Shown piece after piece: positions 1 to 11,498 of a DNA stretch of 64,000 nucleotides. How positions within the stretch are numbered: the first letter of the stretch is position 1; each line of letters starts with the position of its first letter. The stretch is from the NCBI RefSeq assembly GCF_900176465.1, contig NZ_FWXR01000007.1, forward strand, positions 62,001 to 126,000, in the 5' to 3' direction. The notes under the pieces are model-generated. The model did no database searches. It saw only the letters and a program-made list of their open reading frames with translations, and was not told the origin of the DNA. The translations under genes were made by a program, and so were the position numbers. Source of the stretch: Fulvimarina manganoxydans (GTDB lineage Bacteria; Pseudomonadota; Alphaproteobacteria; Rhizobiales; Rhizobiaceae).

Positions 1-591
1 CTGCTTCGGCGCACCTATAAGGTCGGACCGGACACGACGCTTCTCTTCCATGCGGCTGCCGGCGGCGTCGGCCTAATCGCCGGCCAATGGGCCAAGCATC
101 TCGGCGCAACGGTGATCGGGACCGCCGGCAGCCGGGAGAAATGCGATCTCGCTCTTAAGAACGGCTATGACCACGTCATCAATTATCGTGAAGAGGATTT
201 CGTCGCACGTGTCGGCGAGCTGACCGACGGCAAGAAATGCGACGTGGTTTATGATTCGGTCGGCAAGGACACCTTCCCGGCAAGCCTCGACTGCCTGAAG
301 CGGCTCGGTCTCTTCGTCTCCTTCGGCCAGTCCTCGGGGAATGTGCCGCCATTTCCGCTCGGCCTTCTGAACCAGAAAGGCTCGCTTTTCGCGACACGCC
401 CGAGCCTCTTCAACTACACCGCGACGCGGGAAGACTTGGTCGATTGCGCGAACCATCTCTTCGAGGTGGTCAAGTCAGGGGCGGTCAAGATCCAGATCGG
501 GCAGAGCTTTGCCTTGTCCCAGGCGGTCGAGGCCCATCGCGCACTTGAAGGTCGACAGACAACGGGCGCGACCATCCTCACCGTCGATTGA
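1..591 (+). CDS. Quinone oxidoreductase / zinc-type alcohol dehydrogenase-like protein, 3' part
   Basis: The reading frame is open from base 1, so the gene begins outside the window and about 196 C-terminal residues are present. The visible part holds the NAD(P)H-binding Rossmann segment, with an AAAGGVG motif near residues 18-24 of the fragment, followed by the C-terminal half of a medium-chain dehydrogenase/reductase fold. This pattern fits NADPH:quinone oxidoreductase (QOR, zeta-crystallin type), which reduces quinones by one electron in the cytoplasm. No zinc-ligand cluster can be assessed because the N-terminal domain is missing. Family assignment is firm; substrate is unknown. Confidence 0.85.
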   Translation: MLRRTYKVGPDTTLLFHAAAGGVGLIAGQWAKHLGATVIGTAGSREKCDLALKNGYDHVINYREEDFVARVGELTDGKKCDVVYDSVGKDTFPASLDCLKRLGLFVSFGQSSGNVPPFPLGLLNQKGSLFATRPSLFNYTATREDLVDCANHLFEVVKSGAVKIQIGQSFALSQAVEAHRALEGRQTTGATILTVD

Positions 592-809
592 TCCAAGTCA
601 TTTCAGCGCCAACGCTCGTTTGCCTATGCTCGGCGGGTGTTCGGCACGGCCTTGAGGCGCGCGCGTCTCAAGGCCACCGGCATCGGTCAGGCGCCGCGAC
701 GGGCGCGGCGGCTGTTGGCCGCCCATGCTTTTCGCAGCTGCGATGGAACATGCGAGCGGCCGGGCTGTTTTGCTTGATGTCGCTTTAAACTCCGTTTTCG
801 GGAACGTCC
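592..809. other. Intergenic region with a strong hairpin
   Basis: There is no supported gene between the oxidoreductase stop and the glgX start. A 9-bp perfect stem (GGCCTTGAG at 648-656, CTCAAGGCC at 667-675) with a GC-rich 10-base loop is present. It has no T-tract, so it is only a possible terminator or mRNA 3' stabiliser of the upstream gene. No clear promoter for glgX could be picked out. Confidence 0.4.
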
Positions 810-3074
<2,265 letters not shown>

Positions 3075-3139
3075 AAAAAGAAGCGCTCGGGTCTGTAAGG
3101 GATGTGACGGACCCAAAGAGTCTGCAAGAAACCTAAATG

Positions 3140-3169
3140 GCTCGGACGGTGCCTGTTCATCGTCCGAGC
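3140..3169. terminator. Hairpin between glgX and the CAP-domain gene
   Basis: A perfect 9-bp inverted repeat GCTCGGACG / CGTCCGAGC with a 12-base loop lies 65 bases after the glgX stop and 45 bases before the next start. No T-run follows, so intrinsic termination is uncertain; it may instead structure the 5' leader of the CAP-domain gene. Confidence 0.35.
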
Positions 3170-3214
3170 TTCATGCTGCGATGACGAGATTTTCCGCTGC
3201 AGGCGAGGACGGCA

Positions 3215-4348
3215 ATGGCGCTCAATTATTACACCGACACCCGCGAAGACACGCTCGATGCGGCAGAGTATCAACTCTACAATCTGATTATGGACTACCG
3301 TGCCTCGCTCGGCCTTGGCGATATTCCGCTTTCGGAATCGCTGACGATCGTCGCGGGCCGGCATGCCGTCGATCAGATCTACAATCTCGGCTACTATGCC
3401 GGCCACCGCTGGAGCGACGATCCCGCCGACGACAGTGTCAATTTCAAAGCCTATACAAACGAATGGATGTGGCGGGCGCCCGAGCGCCTTGATACCGCCT
3501 ATCGCGGCAACGGCTTCGAAATCTCCGTCGGCAGCGGTGGGCCCCTCGATCCACAAAGCGCGCTGAACAGCTGGATCAATTCGCCTGGCCATAACGACGT
3601 CATCACCAATCAGGGCGTCTGGTCCAATTACGATTGGAACGCCATCGGAATAGGCATTCACGGCAATATCGCCCATGTCTGGTTCGGGACCGAGACCGAT
3701 CCCTGGGGTGCGCCGGTCTTCGAAGGCATCGCCCTACCAGGTGTGCGTTATGGCACCAGCGGTAATGATCTCTTTGTCCGCCAGGGCGGCAACGAGACGA
3801 TCGAGGCGGGCTATGGCCTCGACACCTACGCCGCTCAAGACGATTGGACGAGCTTCGGCTATTCGCGTCAAGGCGAACAGGTGCAGCTTGAATATTTCGG
3901 CGACGTGATCACGCTCGACAATGTCGAGCGCTTGGTCTTCGATGATCGCTCCGTCTATCTCGACACCGGCGAAGGCGAGAATGCCGGAATGGCGTTCCGA
4001 ATCTATCAGGCCGCCTTCGACCGCAATCCCGATTCAGCCGGCCTGTCGTTCTGGATCGATCGAATCGATGCGGGGGCGAGTCTTGAATTCGTCGCCGCCA
4101 ATGTCATGCGGTCGACCGAGTTCGTGTCGCTCTATGGACCTGATCTGTCAAACCGCGACTTCGTCGACAATCTCTATTTCAACATCCTCGATCGTGCCGG
4201 AGAAGACTCTGGTGTCTTCTTCTGGACCGATCGCCTCGATCGCGGCGTCGTCTCGCGAGCGGACGTGCTTGCTGGCTTCTCCGAGAGCGAGGAGAACATC
4301 ACCACCGTCGCGGCCTCGATCGAGAATGGCTTCTTTCTGGAAGCGTGA
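3215..4348 (+). CDS. CAP/SCP-domain protein with C-terminal DUF4214 repeat, probable type I secretion substrate
   Basis: The protein has 377 residues. Residues about 20-160 form a CAP (SCP/PR-1-like) domain, seen in the ALNSWINSPGHND stretch and the spaced His/Glu pattern (AGRHAVDQ, GHRWSDDP). Residues about 183-250 contain a degenerate GxxGNDxF-like nonapeptide and a short beta-rich segment, as in RTX-type exoproteins. Residues about 258-365 are two DUF4214-like units (YQAAFDRNPDSAGLSFW and YFNILDRAGEDSGVFFW). There is no N-terminal signal peptide, which together with the DUF4214 tail suggests export by a type I secretion system; no such transporter adjoins it. Start ATG at 3215 has a GAGGA-like site upstream. 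CAP proteins bind lipids or cell-wall material or act as proteases; the role here is unknown. Confidence 0.8.
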   Translation: MALNYYTDTREDTLDAAEYQLYNLIMDYRASLGLGDIPLSESLTIVAGRHAVDQIYNLGYYAGHRWSDDPADDSVNFKAYTNEWMWRAPERLDTAYRGNGFEISVGSGGPLDPQSALNSWINSPGHNDVITNQGVWSNYDWNAIGIGIHGNIAHVWFGTETDPWGAPVFEGIALPGVRYGTSGNDLFVRQGGNETIEAGYGLDTYAAQDDWTSFGYSRQGEQVQLEYFGDVITLDNVERLVFDDRSVYLDTGEGENAGMAFRIYQAAFDRNPDSAGLSFWIDRIDAGASLEFVAANVMRSTEFVSLYGPDLSNRDFVDNLYFNILDRAGEDSGVFFWTDRLDRGVVSRADVLAGFSESEENITTVAASIENGFFLEA

Positions 4349-4402
4349 ACCGTGAGCAATTGAAGCGACTACGAGCAGGCTGACGGTTCGATCCACCTAA
4401 CG

Positions 4403-4423
4403 GCCCTGCCAGAGAGGCAGGGC
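4403..4423. terminator. Hairpin after the CAP-domain gene
   Basis: A perfect 8-bp stem GCCCTGCC / GGCAGGGC with loop AGAGA lies 55 bases downstream of the CAP-domain stop. It lacks a T-tract but sits in the right place to end that transcript before the MoxR operon, which starts at 4585. Confidence 0.4.
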
Positions 4424-4584
4424 TCACCACGGGTCGGGGTGTTCGATCCAGGGCATCCTAACAAGCGATAGGGTGCGTGTTGCGCGAGGCCCATTTCCCT
4501 CTCCGTCTCAATCGGCCATAAGAGACACCGACGGCGTTTCGAAGGTCTGGCACCGCCATTCGAAATCGTTGTCGGGAGGACGAT

Positions 4585-5621
<1,037 letters not shown>

Positions 5622-5622
<1 letters not shown>

Positions 5623-6560
5623 TGGGCATGCCATTTGCAGGACGAGGCGAAGGCGGGCCGACCGAGGTTTCGGCCGAAACGCTCTTCGGCCTGCGTCACG
5701 TCGTTCGCAACAGTCCCGAGCGCGGGTTGAGCCCGGTCGGACGGCCGGGTGGCTTTGCGGGCCGTCGGCGTGGCAACGGCCTCGAAATCGTCGATGTCCG
5801 GCTGTTCTCCGAGGGCGATGATGCACGCCATATCGATGCTGCCGCAACGGCGAGGACCGCCAAGACCCATGTTCGAACCTTTCGCGAAGAACGCGATCGC
5901 GCTGCGCTTCTCGTCGCTGATTTTCGCTTGCCGATGCTTTGGGGAACGCGCGGGCGCCTTCGCTCGGTCGCGGCCGCCGGCGCGCTTGCGCTCGCCGGCT
6001 GGCGTGTGGTCGAAGGAGGAGGGCGTGTCGGTCTTATGGTGCTGACCGGCGGCGGAGAGCAGTACATTCCGCCGAAGCCGCGTGAGCGCGGGATGGCCAC
6101 CGTTTGCGAGGCGCTGCAGCGCGCCCATGAGGCGGCGGTCGGAGAAGCCGAGGGGCCCCGAGATCAAGCTACGGGCGACCTCTCGACCCTGTTGGAGGGC
6201 GCGATTGCTCGCTCCTCGCGCGGCACGCGGATCGTATTTGCCACTGCTCTCGATGGCGCAGACGAAACGTTCGACCGTCTTGCTGCGGCCGCCGGCCGCC
6301 GGTTCGATCTCGAAATCCTTCTGATGATCGATCCCTTCGAGAAAGCGGCGCCGCGCGGGGCCTATCCGTTCCTGCCGATGGGTGAGAATGGCAAGTCCGC
6401 GCTTGGCTGGGCCTTTCTGACCGGTGAACGACGAATGAGGGACGATCAACGCATCGAACGTCTACGGGCTGCGGGCGTCACAATCCGGATGCTGGCGAGC
6501 GATGCGAATTGGAGCTTGATGGCCGGCGCTCTGGAGGGGTTCGATGATCCCCGATCCTGA
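5622..6560 (+). CDS. DUF58 domain-containing protein
   Basis: A 312-residue protein whose first half carries the DUF58 signature: conserved GGFAGRRRGNG, DVRLFSEGDDARHID and VRTFREERDR segments, followed by a VWA-like second half (LLVADFRLPMLWG). DUF58 proteins are constant partners of MoxR ATPases; their biochemical activity is not established. I place the start at ATG 5622, giving a TGATG overlap with moxR; an in-frame TTG lies at 5619 and a second ATG at 5628. Its end overlaps the next gene by 17 bases. Confidence 0.9.
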
Positions 6561-6960
6561 GACCCTCATGGCTGATTTGCGCCCGGCGCGTCTGCCGCAA
6601 GGGTTCGACGCATTTTCCGGCGATGGAATCCTCGCGATCCTGGCATTGGCGTTACTTGGCGGCGTTTGTCTCGCGCTTCTCGTCATGGCCGTAACTCGCT
6701 TGCGTCCATCTCTGGCCGCAACGGCGCGCAAGAGCCTTGATGCGGCGCGCGGGCTCGATCCGTCCGAGCGGCTTCTCGCGCAGGCCCGGCTCGCGGGCGA
6801 ATTGGCGAAAGCTGTGAACCGGCGTCGCAACGCCGAACGCGCCAAACGATTGGCCGCCATCGGCGAACGCTTGTCCGCAGAGCTCTATCGGCCCAAGCCG
6901 AGCCTTGATCCGAATGAGATGGACGGCGAGATCCTCGCCGCGATCGGCGGGAGGGGCTGA
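6544..6960 (+). CDS. DUF4381-type membrane protein
   Basis: A 138-residue protein with one hydrophobic segment at about residues 27-50, then a basic, helix-rich cytoplasmic tail. Position (between DUF58 and the first VWA gene), size and topology match DUF4381 proteins found in MoxR/VWA operons of Proteobacteria. Function is unknown; a role as scaffold for the two VWA membrane proteins is inferred only from the operon. It overlaps DUF58 by 17 bases and ends 3 bases before the next start. Confidence 0.75.
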   Translation: MIPDPETLMADLRPARLPQGFDAFSGDGILAILALALLGGVCLALLVMAVTRLRPSLAATARKSLDAARGLDPSERLLAQARLAGELAKAVNRRRNAERAKRLAAIGERLSAELYRPKPSLDPNEMDGEILAAIGGRG

Positions 6961-6963
6961 GCG

Positions 6964-7917
6964 ATGTGGAGTTTTGCGAGCCCGCTTGTCTTTCTGCTCC
7001 TTCCACTGCCCCTCATAGCCATGCGGCTTCTGCCGGGCAGCCGCGCGGTGACCGGCGCACTCAAGGTTCCTGCGACGATTGCCGATCATCTGCCGAAGGC
7101 GGCGACGGACGGCGTTCGGGTGAGGGCGCGCCGGGCGCTGCCCCTTCTACTCTGGCTATCGCTTGTGACGGCGATAGCTGGTCCCCAAAAGCTCGAAGCG
7201 GTCGAAGCCCTGCCGGTCACGGGCCGTGATCTCGTTTTGGCGGTCGATCTTTCGGGAAGCATGGAGAAAGAGGATTTCTCGCTCGACGGGAAGACGGTGT
7301 CGCGGCTGCAGGCCGTGAAAACGGTCGCCAAGGACTTCGTCAAACGCCGGGCCGGGGACCGGATCGGTCTCGTTCTCTTTGCCGAAGACGCTTATGTTGC
7401 GGCACCGCTGACCTTCGATGTGGCGGCTGTCGCGCGGGCGATCGACGAGGCCACGATCGGCATTTCCGGCCGCTCCACCGCGATTGCCGGTGGCCTCGGC
7501 CTTGCGGTGAAAAGGCTTTCGAAGTCGGACGCTCGCTCGCGCGTCGTCGTGCTTTTGTCCGATGGCTCCGACACCAGCGGAACGGTCGAGCCGCGCGACG
7601 CGGCGGGTCTCGCCAAGCGTCTCGGCATCACAGTGCACACCATCGCGCTCGGGCCGATCGACCTCGAGACGCGACCCAAGGATCGTAATGCGGTCGACAC
7701 GGCGACGCTTCGCGCGGTCGCGGATATGAGCGGAGGCCAAAGCTTCCGGGTCCGCGACACGGCCGATCTCGAAGCAGTGACCGCCGAAATCGACCGGCTG
7801 GAGGCGAGCGGTTTCGATGCGCCGCCGGCGACCATACGCCGAGACTACTGGCCCTATCCTGCAACGCTCGCCCTCGCATTGTCTATCTGTCTTATCGTCA
7901 GCCGGAGGGCCTTATGA
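6964..7917 (+). CDS. VWA domain membrane protein (BatA-like)
   Basis: A 317-residue inner-membrane protein with N-terminal hydrophobic segments (about 5-23 and 58-73), a VWA domain (about 88-285) and a C-terminal transmembrane helix. The metal-ion-dependent adhesion site is intact: DLSGS at residues 95-99, a GRSTAI loop carrying the MIDAS threonine, and the SDGSD aspartate. It resembles BatA of aerotolerance operons first named in Bacteroides. The gene starts at ATG 6964 and its stop overlaps the BatB-like start (ATGA). It is probably a client of the operon's MoxR ATPase. Confidence 0.88.
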   Translation: MWSFASPLVFLLLPLPLIAMRLLPGSRAVTGALKVPATIADHLPKAATDGVRVRARRALPLLLWLSLVTAIAGPQKLEAVEALPVTGRDLVLAVDLSGSMEKEDFSLDGKTVSRLQAVKTVAKDFVKRRAGDRIGLVLFAEDAYVAAPLTFDVAAVARAIDEATIGISGRSTAIAGGLGLAVKRLSKSDARSRVVVLLSDGSDTSGTVEPRDAAGLAKRLGITVHTIALGPIDLETRPKDRNAVDTATLRAVADMSGGQSFRVRDTADLEAVTAEIDRLEASGFDAPPATIRRDYWPYPATLALALSICLIVSRRAL

Positions 7918-8852
7918 TGGATGGGGCGTCTCAATTTGCGACGACGATGCTCTTGCGCCCATGGTGGCTTCTTGCCCTTCTAGCGCTGGCGCTTCTCTCC
8001 TACCTCGCCCTTCGCCGCGTGCGCGGACTTGGTGCCTGGGAACAGGCTTTCGACCCTGCCTTGCTGGCGGCGATGGAGCGGTTCGGCCATGTCGTTCCCG
8101 GGGCGGCACGGCGCATCTTCTGGCCTGTCGCGGTCGCCGCGATCGCCATCCTGGCTCTGTCCGGCCCGGCGCGACGCATCGCGGACCCCGACACCTTTCG
8201 CAATCTCGATGGCATCGTATTGGCGATCGACCTCTCGCGTTCGATCGCAGAAGGCGGAAGTCTCGATGATGCGCAGGCAGCTGCCCAGATGATCCTGCAG
8301 CTCTCTGCGGGCAGACCTGTCGCGATGATCGTCTATGCCGGCGAAGCCTATGTGGCGAGCGCTTTCACCTTGGATGCGTTGGCTCTGTCGCCGGTGCTTG
8401 CGGTCCTCGATGGCGAGATCGTCCCCAATGCCGGCAGCCGCAGTGACCGGGCTCTGGATCTCGCCGCAACGCTTTTTTCAGAGGCGGGAATTCTCTCCGG
8501 GGATGTCGTTCTTGTGACCGACGGAGACCATTTGACTCCGCAGGCTTTCGATGCGGCCGCGCAATTGGCGGCCGCCAATATCCGGGTGAACGGCTTTCTC
8601 GTCGAGCCGACGGCACGCCATGGCGATATGCCGGCGCCTGATAGGGACGGGTTGGAGCGTTTAACCCGGCTAGGTGACGGCTCGCTTGGGAATGCCGCCG
8701 ACCCGGCGCCGCTCGCTGATACGATCGGAAAACGGGCCGCAAGTGCGCTTGCCAAGGGCGAGACGGCGGCCCTCTTCTTCCGCGACTACGGGCGCTATCT
8801 TCTGGTTCTGGCGCTTTTTCCCGCGCTGGCCTTGTTTCGGAGGGCGACATGA
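7914..8852 (+). CDS. VWA domain membrane protein (BatB-like)
   Basis: A 312-residue second VWA protein with hydrophobic segments at about 17-34 and 69-84, a VWA domain from about residue 98 and a C-terminal transmembrane helix near 285-305. DLSRS at 106-110 and a TDGDH motif supply part of the MIDAS site. The loop that carries threonine in the BatA-like partner reads GSRSDRAL here, so the third metal ligand is less certain. Start and stop codons overlap both neighbours (ATGA at each end). Pairing of BatA- and BatB-type proteins in tandem is the rule in these operons. Confidence 0.86.
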   Translation: MMDGASQFATTMLLRPWWLLALLALALLSYLALRRVRGLGAWEQAFDPALLAAMERFGHVVPGAARRIFWPVAVAAIAILALSGPARRIADPDTFRNLDGIVLAIDLSRSIAEGGSLDDAQAAAQMILQLSAGRPVAMIVYAGEAYVASAFTLDALALSPVLAVLDGEIVPNAGSRSDRALDLAATLFSEAGILSGDVVLVTDGDHLTPQAFDAAAQLAAANIRVNGFLVEPTARHGDMPAPDRDGLERLTRLGDGSLGNAADPAPLADTIGKRAASALAKGETAALFFRDYGRYLLVLALFPALALFRRAT

Positions 8853-9490
8853 GACGAGCCCCCTTGCTGATCGGCTGTGCCGCGCTGGCGATCGTGGTAG
8901 GGCTTGCCGCCGGTTCTGAGGCCTTTGGCCGGATCGCGCTCGTCGTCGGCCTGCCAAGCCTTGCTTCCTCGCTCCTGATTGAGCCGGATGAGAGAGGCGT
9001 CGCGCTTCTTGAAGCCGGGGAGTATCGCAAGGCCGACGAAGCCTTTGCCGAAGCGGGCCGCACGGCAACCTATAATCGCGGCTTGTCCCTGGCCGCCACG
9101 GGCGATATCGAGCTCGCGGTCGCTTATTTCGACGCTGTTCTCTTCGCCAATCCATCCGACCGAGACGCCCGTTACAATCGCGAGCTTCTGGCCCGGTTCG
9201 TGCCCGATATCGTGGGTCAGTCCAACGAGATCGACGGTGTGGCGGCCAATGTCGAAGCGCCTCAGTCGGACGCCGTGGCCTCGAGCCGGGACATTCTCAA
9301 CGGCCTGACGCTTGCCGAGCAGCAGGGCGTTCTCGATACGCGCGTCGAGCGGGCAACGGCTGCCACGACGGGCTGGCTGGAAACGCTGGCCGACGAGCCC
9401 GCTCTTTATCTGAAGCGGCGCATCAAGGCTGAATATGAACGACGTCAGGATCTCGGGCTCGCCAACCCGCCGGAGGATACGGCATGGTAG
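8849..9490 (+). CDS. Tetratricopeptide-repeat membrane protein (BatC-like)
   Basis: A 213-residue protein with an N-terminal hydrophobic region (about 5-42) and a pair of TPR-like helices at about 48-110 (GVALLEAGEYRKADEAF and YNRGLSLAATGDIELAVAYF). The C-terminal half is charged and has no recognised domain. BatC-type TPR proteins lie between BatB and BatD in the same order in other MoxR operons and are thought to scaffold the complex. It starts inside the batB stop (ATGA) and overlaps batD by 7 bases. Confidence 0.8.
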   Translation: MRRAPLLIGCAALAIVVGLAAGSEAFGRIALVVGLPSLASSLLIEPDERGVALLEAGEYRKADEAFAEAGRTATYNRGLSLAATGDIELAVAYFDAVLFANPSDRDARYNRELLARFVPDIVGQSNEIDGVAANVEAPQSDAVASSRDILNGLTLAEQQGVLDTRVERATAATTGWLETLADEPALYLKRRIKAEYERRQDLGLANPPEDTAW

Positions 9491-10707
9491 CCTTGCAACC
9501 TCGCCGTTCTCTCGCAAGGCTTCTCGTGCTTGGTTTCCTGGCCTTGATCGCTGCAGCTCCGTCGCATCCGGCCCGGGCTCAATCCGATAATCTGTCTCTC
9601 GAAGTGACCGTCGAGGCTGGTAGCGAGACTCCTTATGTCGGCGAGATGATCCTGGTGACGCTCACCGGCACCTATGATGCCTATATCGCATTGGAAAGTT
9701 TCGAGGATTTCCGGCTGCGGAACTTCACCTGGATCCAGCTTGGCCGCGATATCTGGTCCAAACGGCGCGTGCGGGGCCAGGACATTCCGAGCGTCGAGCG
9801 CAAGATCGCGCTCTATGCCCAGAAGTCCGGCCAACAAACGATCGGGCCGTTTCGGCATCATCTCACACTTGTCGCGCCCGGCGGCGAGCGGCGGGTCGTC
9901 GACGTTCTTTCCAATAGCGTCACGCTGGATATCCAGCCGAAGCCCAAGACTGCAGCCGGCTGGTGGCTTCCCGCGAAGGAAATCACGCTCGACGATCACT
10001 GGGATATGGACCCGGCCAATCTGGAAAACGGCGCGACGGTGACGCGCACCGTGACCATTCAGGCGATCGGCCAGACGGCTGACGCCCTGCCGCCGCCGCC
10101 AAAGATGCGAGCGCCGTGGCTGATTTCCTTTATCGCGCCGGAGCAAAGATCCACCGAGCTGACCCGTGACGGCCCCATTGGAACAGTCCAGTGGCAATGG
10201 CGGATGCGCCCGTCAAGGGCCGAGCCAGGCAATCTGGCGGCGTTCCACATTCCCTGGTTCGACACCTCCGATCGCCAGATGCGGGAGATCGTGATCCCGT
10301 CCCAGCGCATCGCCTATGCCGCCATCGTCGAGCCGAACGCCGAGACAGATCGGAATGTCCATTGGGGCATGTGGGCAGCCCTCGCTTTCGGTTTGGGCCT
10401 CCCGGTCGCGCTTGTCTTGCCGGGTCGCCGTCTGATGACCGCGGGGGAGGTCGCGACCCGCATACGCCGTTCTCTGCCGAGCCGGGACTTCATCGCGATG
10501 CGCCTTGCCGAAAGGCGCGGCGATCCTGTTCGCTTCCGGCATCATGCCATGCGGATCTTGAAAGCCGAGAGCGACCTGAGCGACACCGAATGCGAGCGCC
10601 GGCTCGCGCCGCTCGATGCCGTCCTTTATGGACGCGGCGCGCAGCGGTCAGCGGATTTGACGAGCATTCGCAGGGCGCTTTTCGGTCGTCTGTGGTTTCG
10701 CTCCTGA
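9484..10707 (+). CDS. BatD-like secreted or membrane-anchored protein
   Basis: A 407-residue protein with a signal peptide (cleavage likely after PARAQ, near residue 32), a periplasmic beta-rich region from about 35 to 290 built of Ig-like segments (VTVEAGSETPYVGEMILVTLTG), a transmembrane helix near 297-316 and a cytoplasmic tail. Architecture and position match BatD. It is the last gene of the operon and is followed by a strong terminator. The likely role is the periplasmic part of a MoxR/VWA complex that affects envelope or stress tolerance; that is inference from the family. Confidence 0.82.
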   Translation: MVALQPRRSLARLLVLGFLALIAAAPSHPARAQSDNLSLEVTVEAGSETPYVGEMILVTLTGTYDAYIALESFEDFRLRNFTWIQLGRDIWSKRRVRGQDIPSVERKIALYAQKSGQQTIGPFRHHLTLVAPGGERRVVDVLSNSVTLDIQPKPKTAAGWWLPAKEITLDDHWDMDPANLENGATVTRTVTIQAIGQTADALPPPPKMRAPWLISFIAPEQRSTELTRDGPIGTVQWQWRMRPSRAEPGNLAAFHIPWFDTSDRQMREIVIPSQRIAYAAIVEPNAETDRNVHWGMWAALAFGLGLPVALVLPGRRLMTAGEVATRIRRSLPSRDFIAMRLAERRGDPVRFRHHAMRILKAESDLSDTECERRLAPLDAVLYGRGAQRSADLTSIRRALFGRLWFRS

Positions 10708-10797
10708 TCGTTCGGCAGCTTGCCGGAAAGGCTCAAACGAATAACGCGGCTTACGCGCTGGCTCGCTCGTCGCGACCCTCGGTAGGCTCCAAAGGCC

Positions 10798-10833
10798 AAA
10801 ACCCGGCGAACCTCGATCGAGGCGCCGGGTTTT
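10798..10833. terminator. Bidirectional intrinsic terminator
   Basis: Perfect inverted repeat AAAACCCGGCG (10798-10808) and CGCCGGGTTTT (10823-10833) around a 14-base self-complementary loop. T-runs occur on both strands, so it can end the MoxR-BatD operon on the plus strand and the small secreted-protein gene on the minus strand. Confidence 0.85.
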
Positions 10834-10863
10834 CGATCCTGGCAGTTCGAGATCGGGAAAGGC

Positions 10864-11397
10864 TCAGCGCGAGAGCTTCGATTCCTTGACCGATGCGGAG
10901 CGCTTCAAGTTCATGCCGATGACGGGCACGAGCTCCGAGGCCACGCGCACCGACACGGTGATCGCCATGGTGTCGTGGTCGGCAAGGCGCGCGACCATGG
11001 CGCCCTTCAGCTGTTTGCGATCAAGGCCGACGACCATGCGGTTGCCATTGACCTCACCGGAAACGATGTCGAGGCCTTTTCCGGCGGCGCCGTCCTGGAA
11101 GGCACCGCGATAGCCGCGACCAGCGCGAACCACTTCGGCGCGCATCGGCTGGGCGAAGAGCCCGACGCGGCAGGAGCCGTCGAGGGTCATGCCGGTGCTT
11201 TTAGGATGGGCCAGACCATCGAAATTACAGACGAATTTCGTGCCTTTATACTTGCCGGCAACGACCTCGCCCGGACCCGACCATTGGCCGACCACTTGGC
11301 GGAAGAATTTCTCGTCCTGGTCGGCGAAGGCGGGCGTCGCGGCAACGGAGCCGACGGCAAGGCTGGCGGCAAGACCGAGAGACATCAGACGCGACAT
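10864..11397 (-). CDS. Small secreted protein of unknown function
   Basis: A 177-residue protein with a clear signal peptide (MSRLMSLGLAASLAVGSVAATPAFA, cut near residue 25-26; hydrophobic core then AFA-DQ). The mature part is rich in Gly, Val and charged residues in alternating patterns, which suggests a single beta-sandwich or barrel. A CNFDG and a GSCRVG segment could form one disulfide in the periplasm. I do not recognise the family. ATG at 11397 is preceded by an AAAGG site. It converges on the MoxR operon and shares its terminator. Confidence 0.65.
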   Translation of the reverse strand: MSRLMSLGLAASLAVGSVAATPAFADQDEKFFRQVVGQWSGPGEVVAGKYKGTKFVCNFDGLAHPKSTGMTLDGSCRVGLFAQPMRAEVVRAGRGYRGAFQDGAAGKGLDIVSGEVNGNRMVVGLDRKQLKGAMVARLADHDTMAITVSVRVASELVPVIGMNLKRSASVKESKLSR

Positions 11398-11498
11398 AGG
11401 GCGAACCTTTCGGCTTCAGGCAAGGCGTTGGGCGATAGGAAGAACTATCGCTCATAAGGGTTAACGGAGCCTTGCCTCGGCCACAATTTGGAAAGCGT

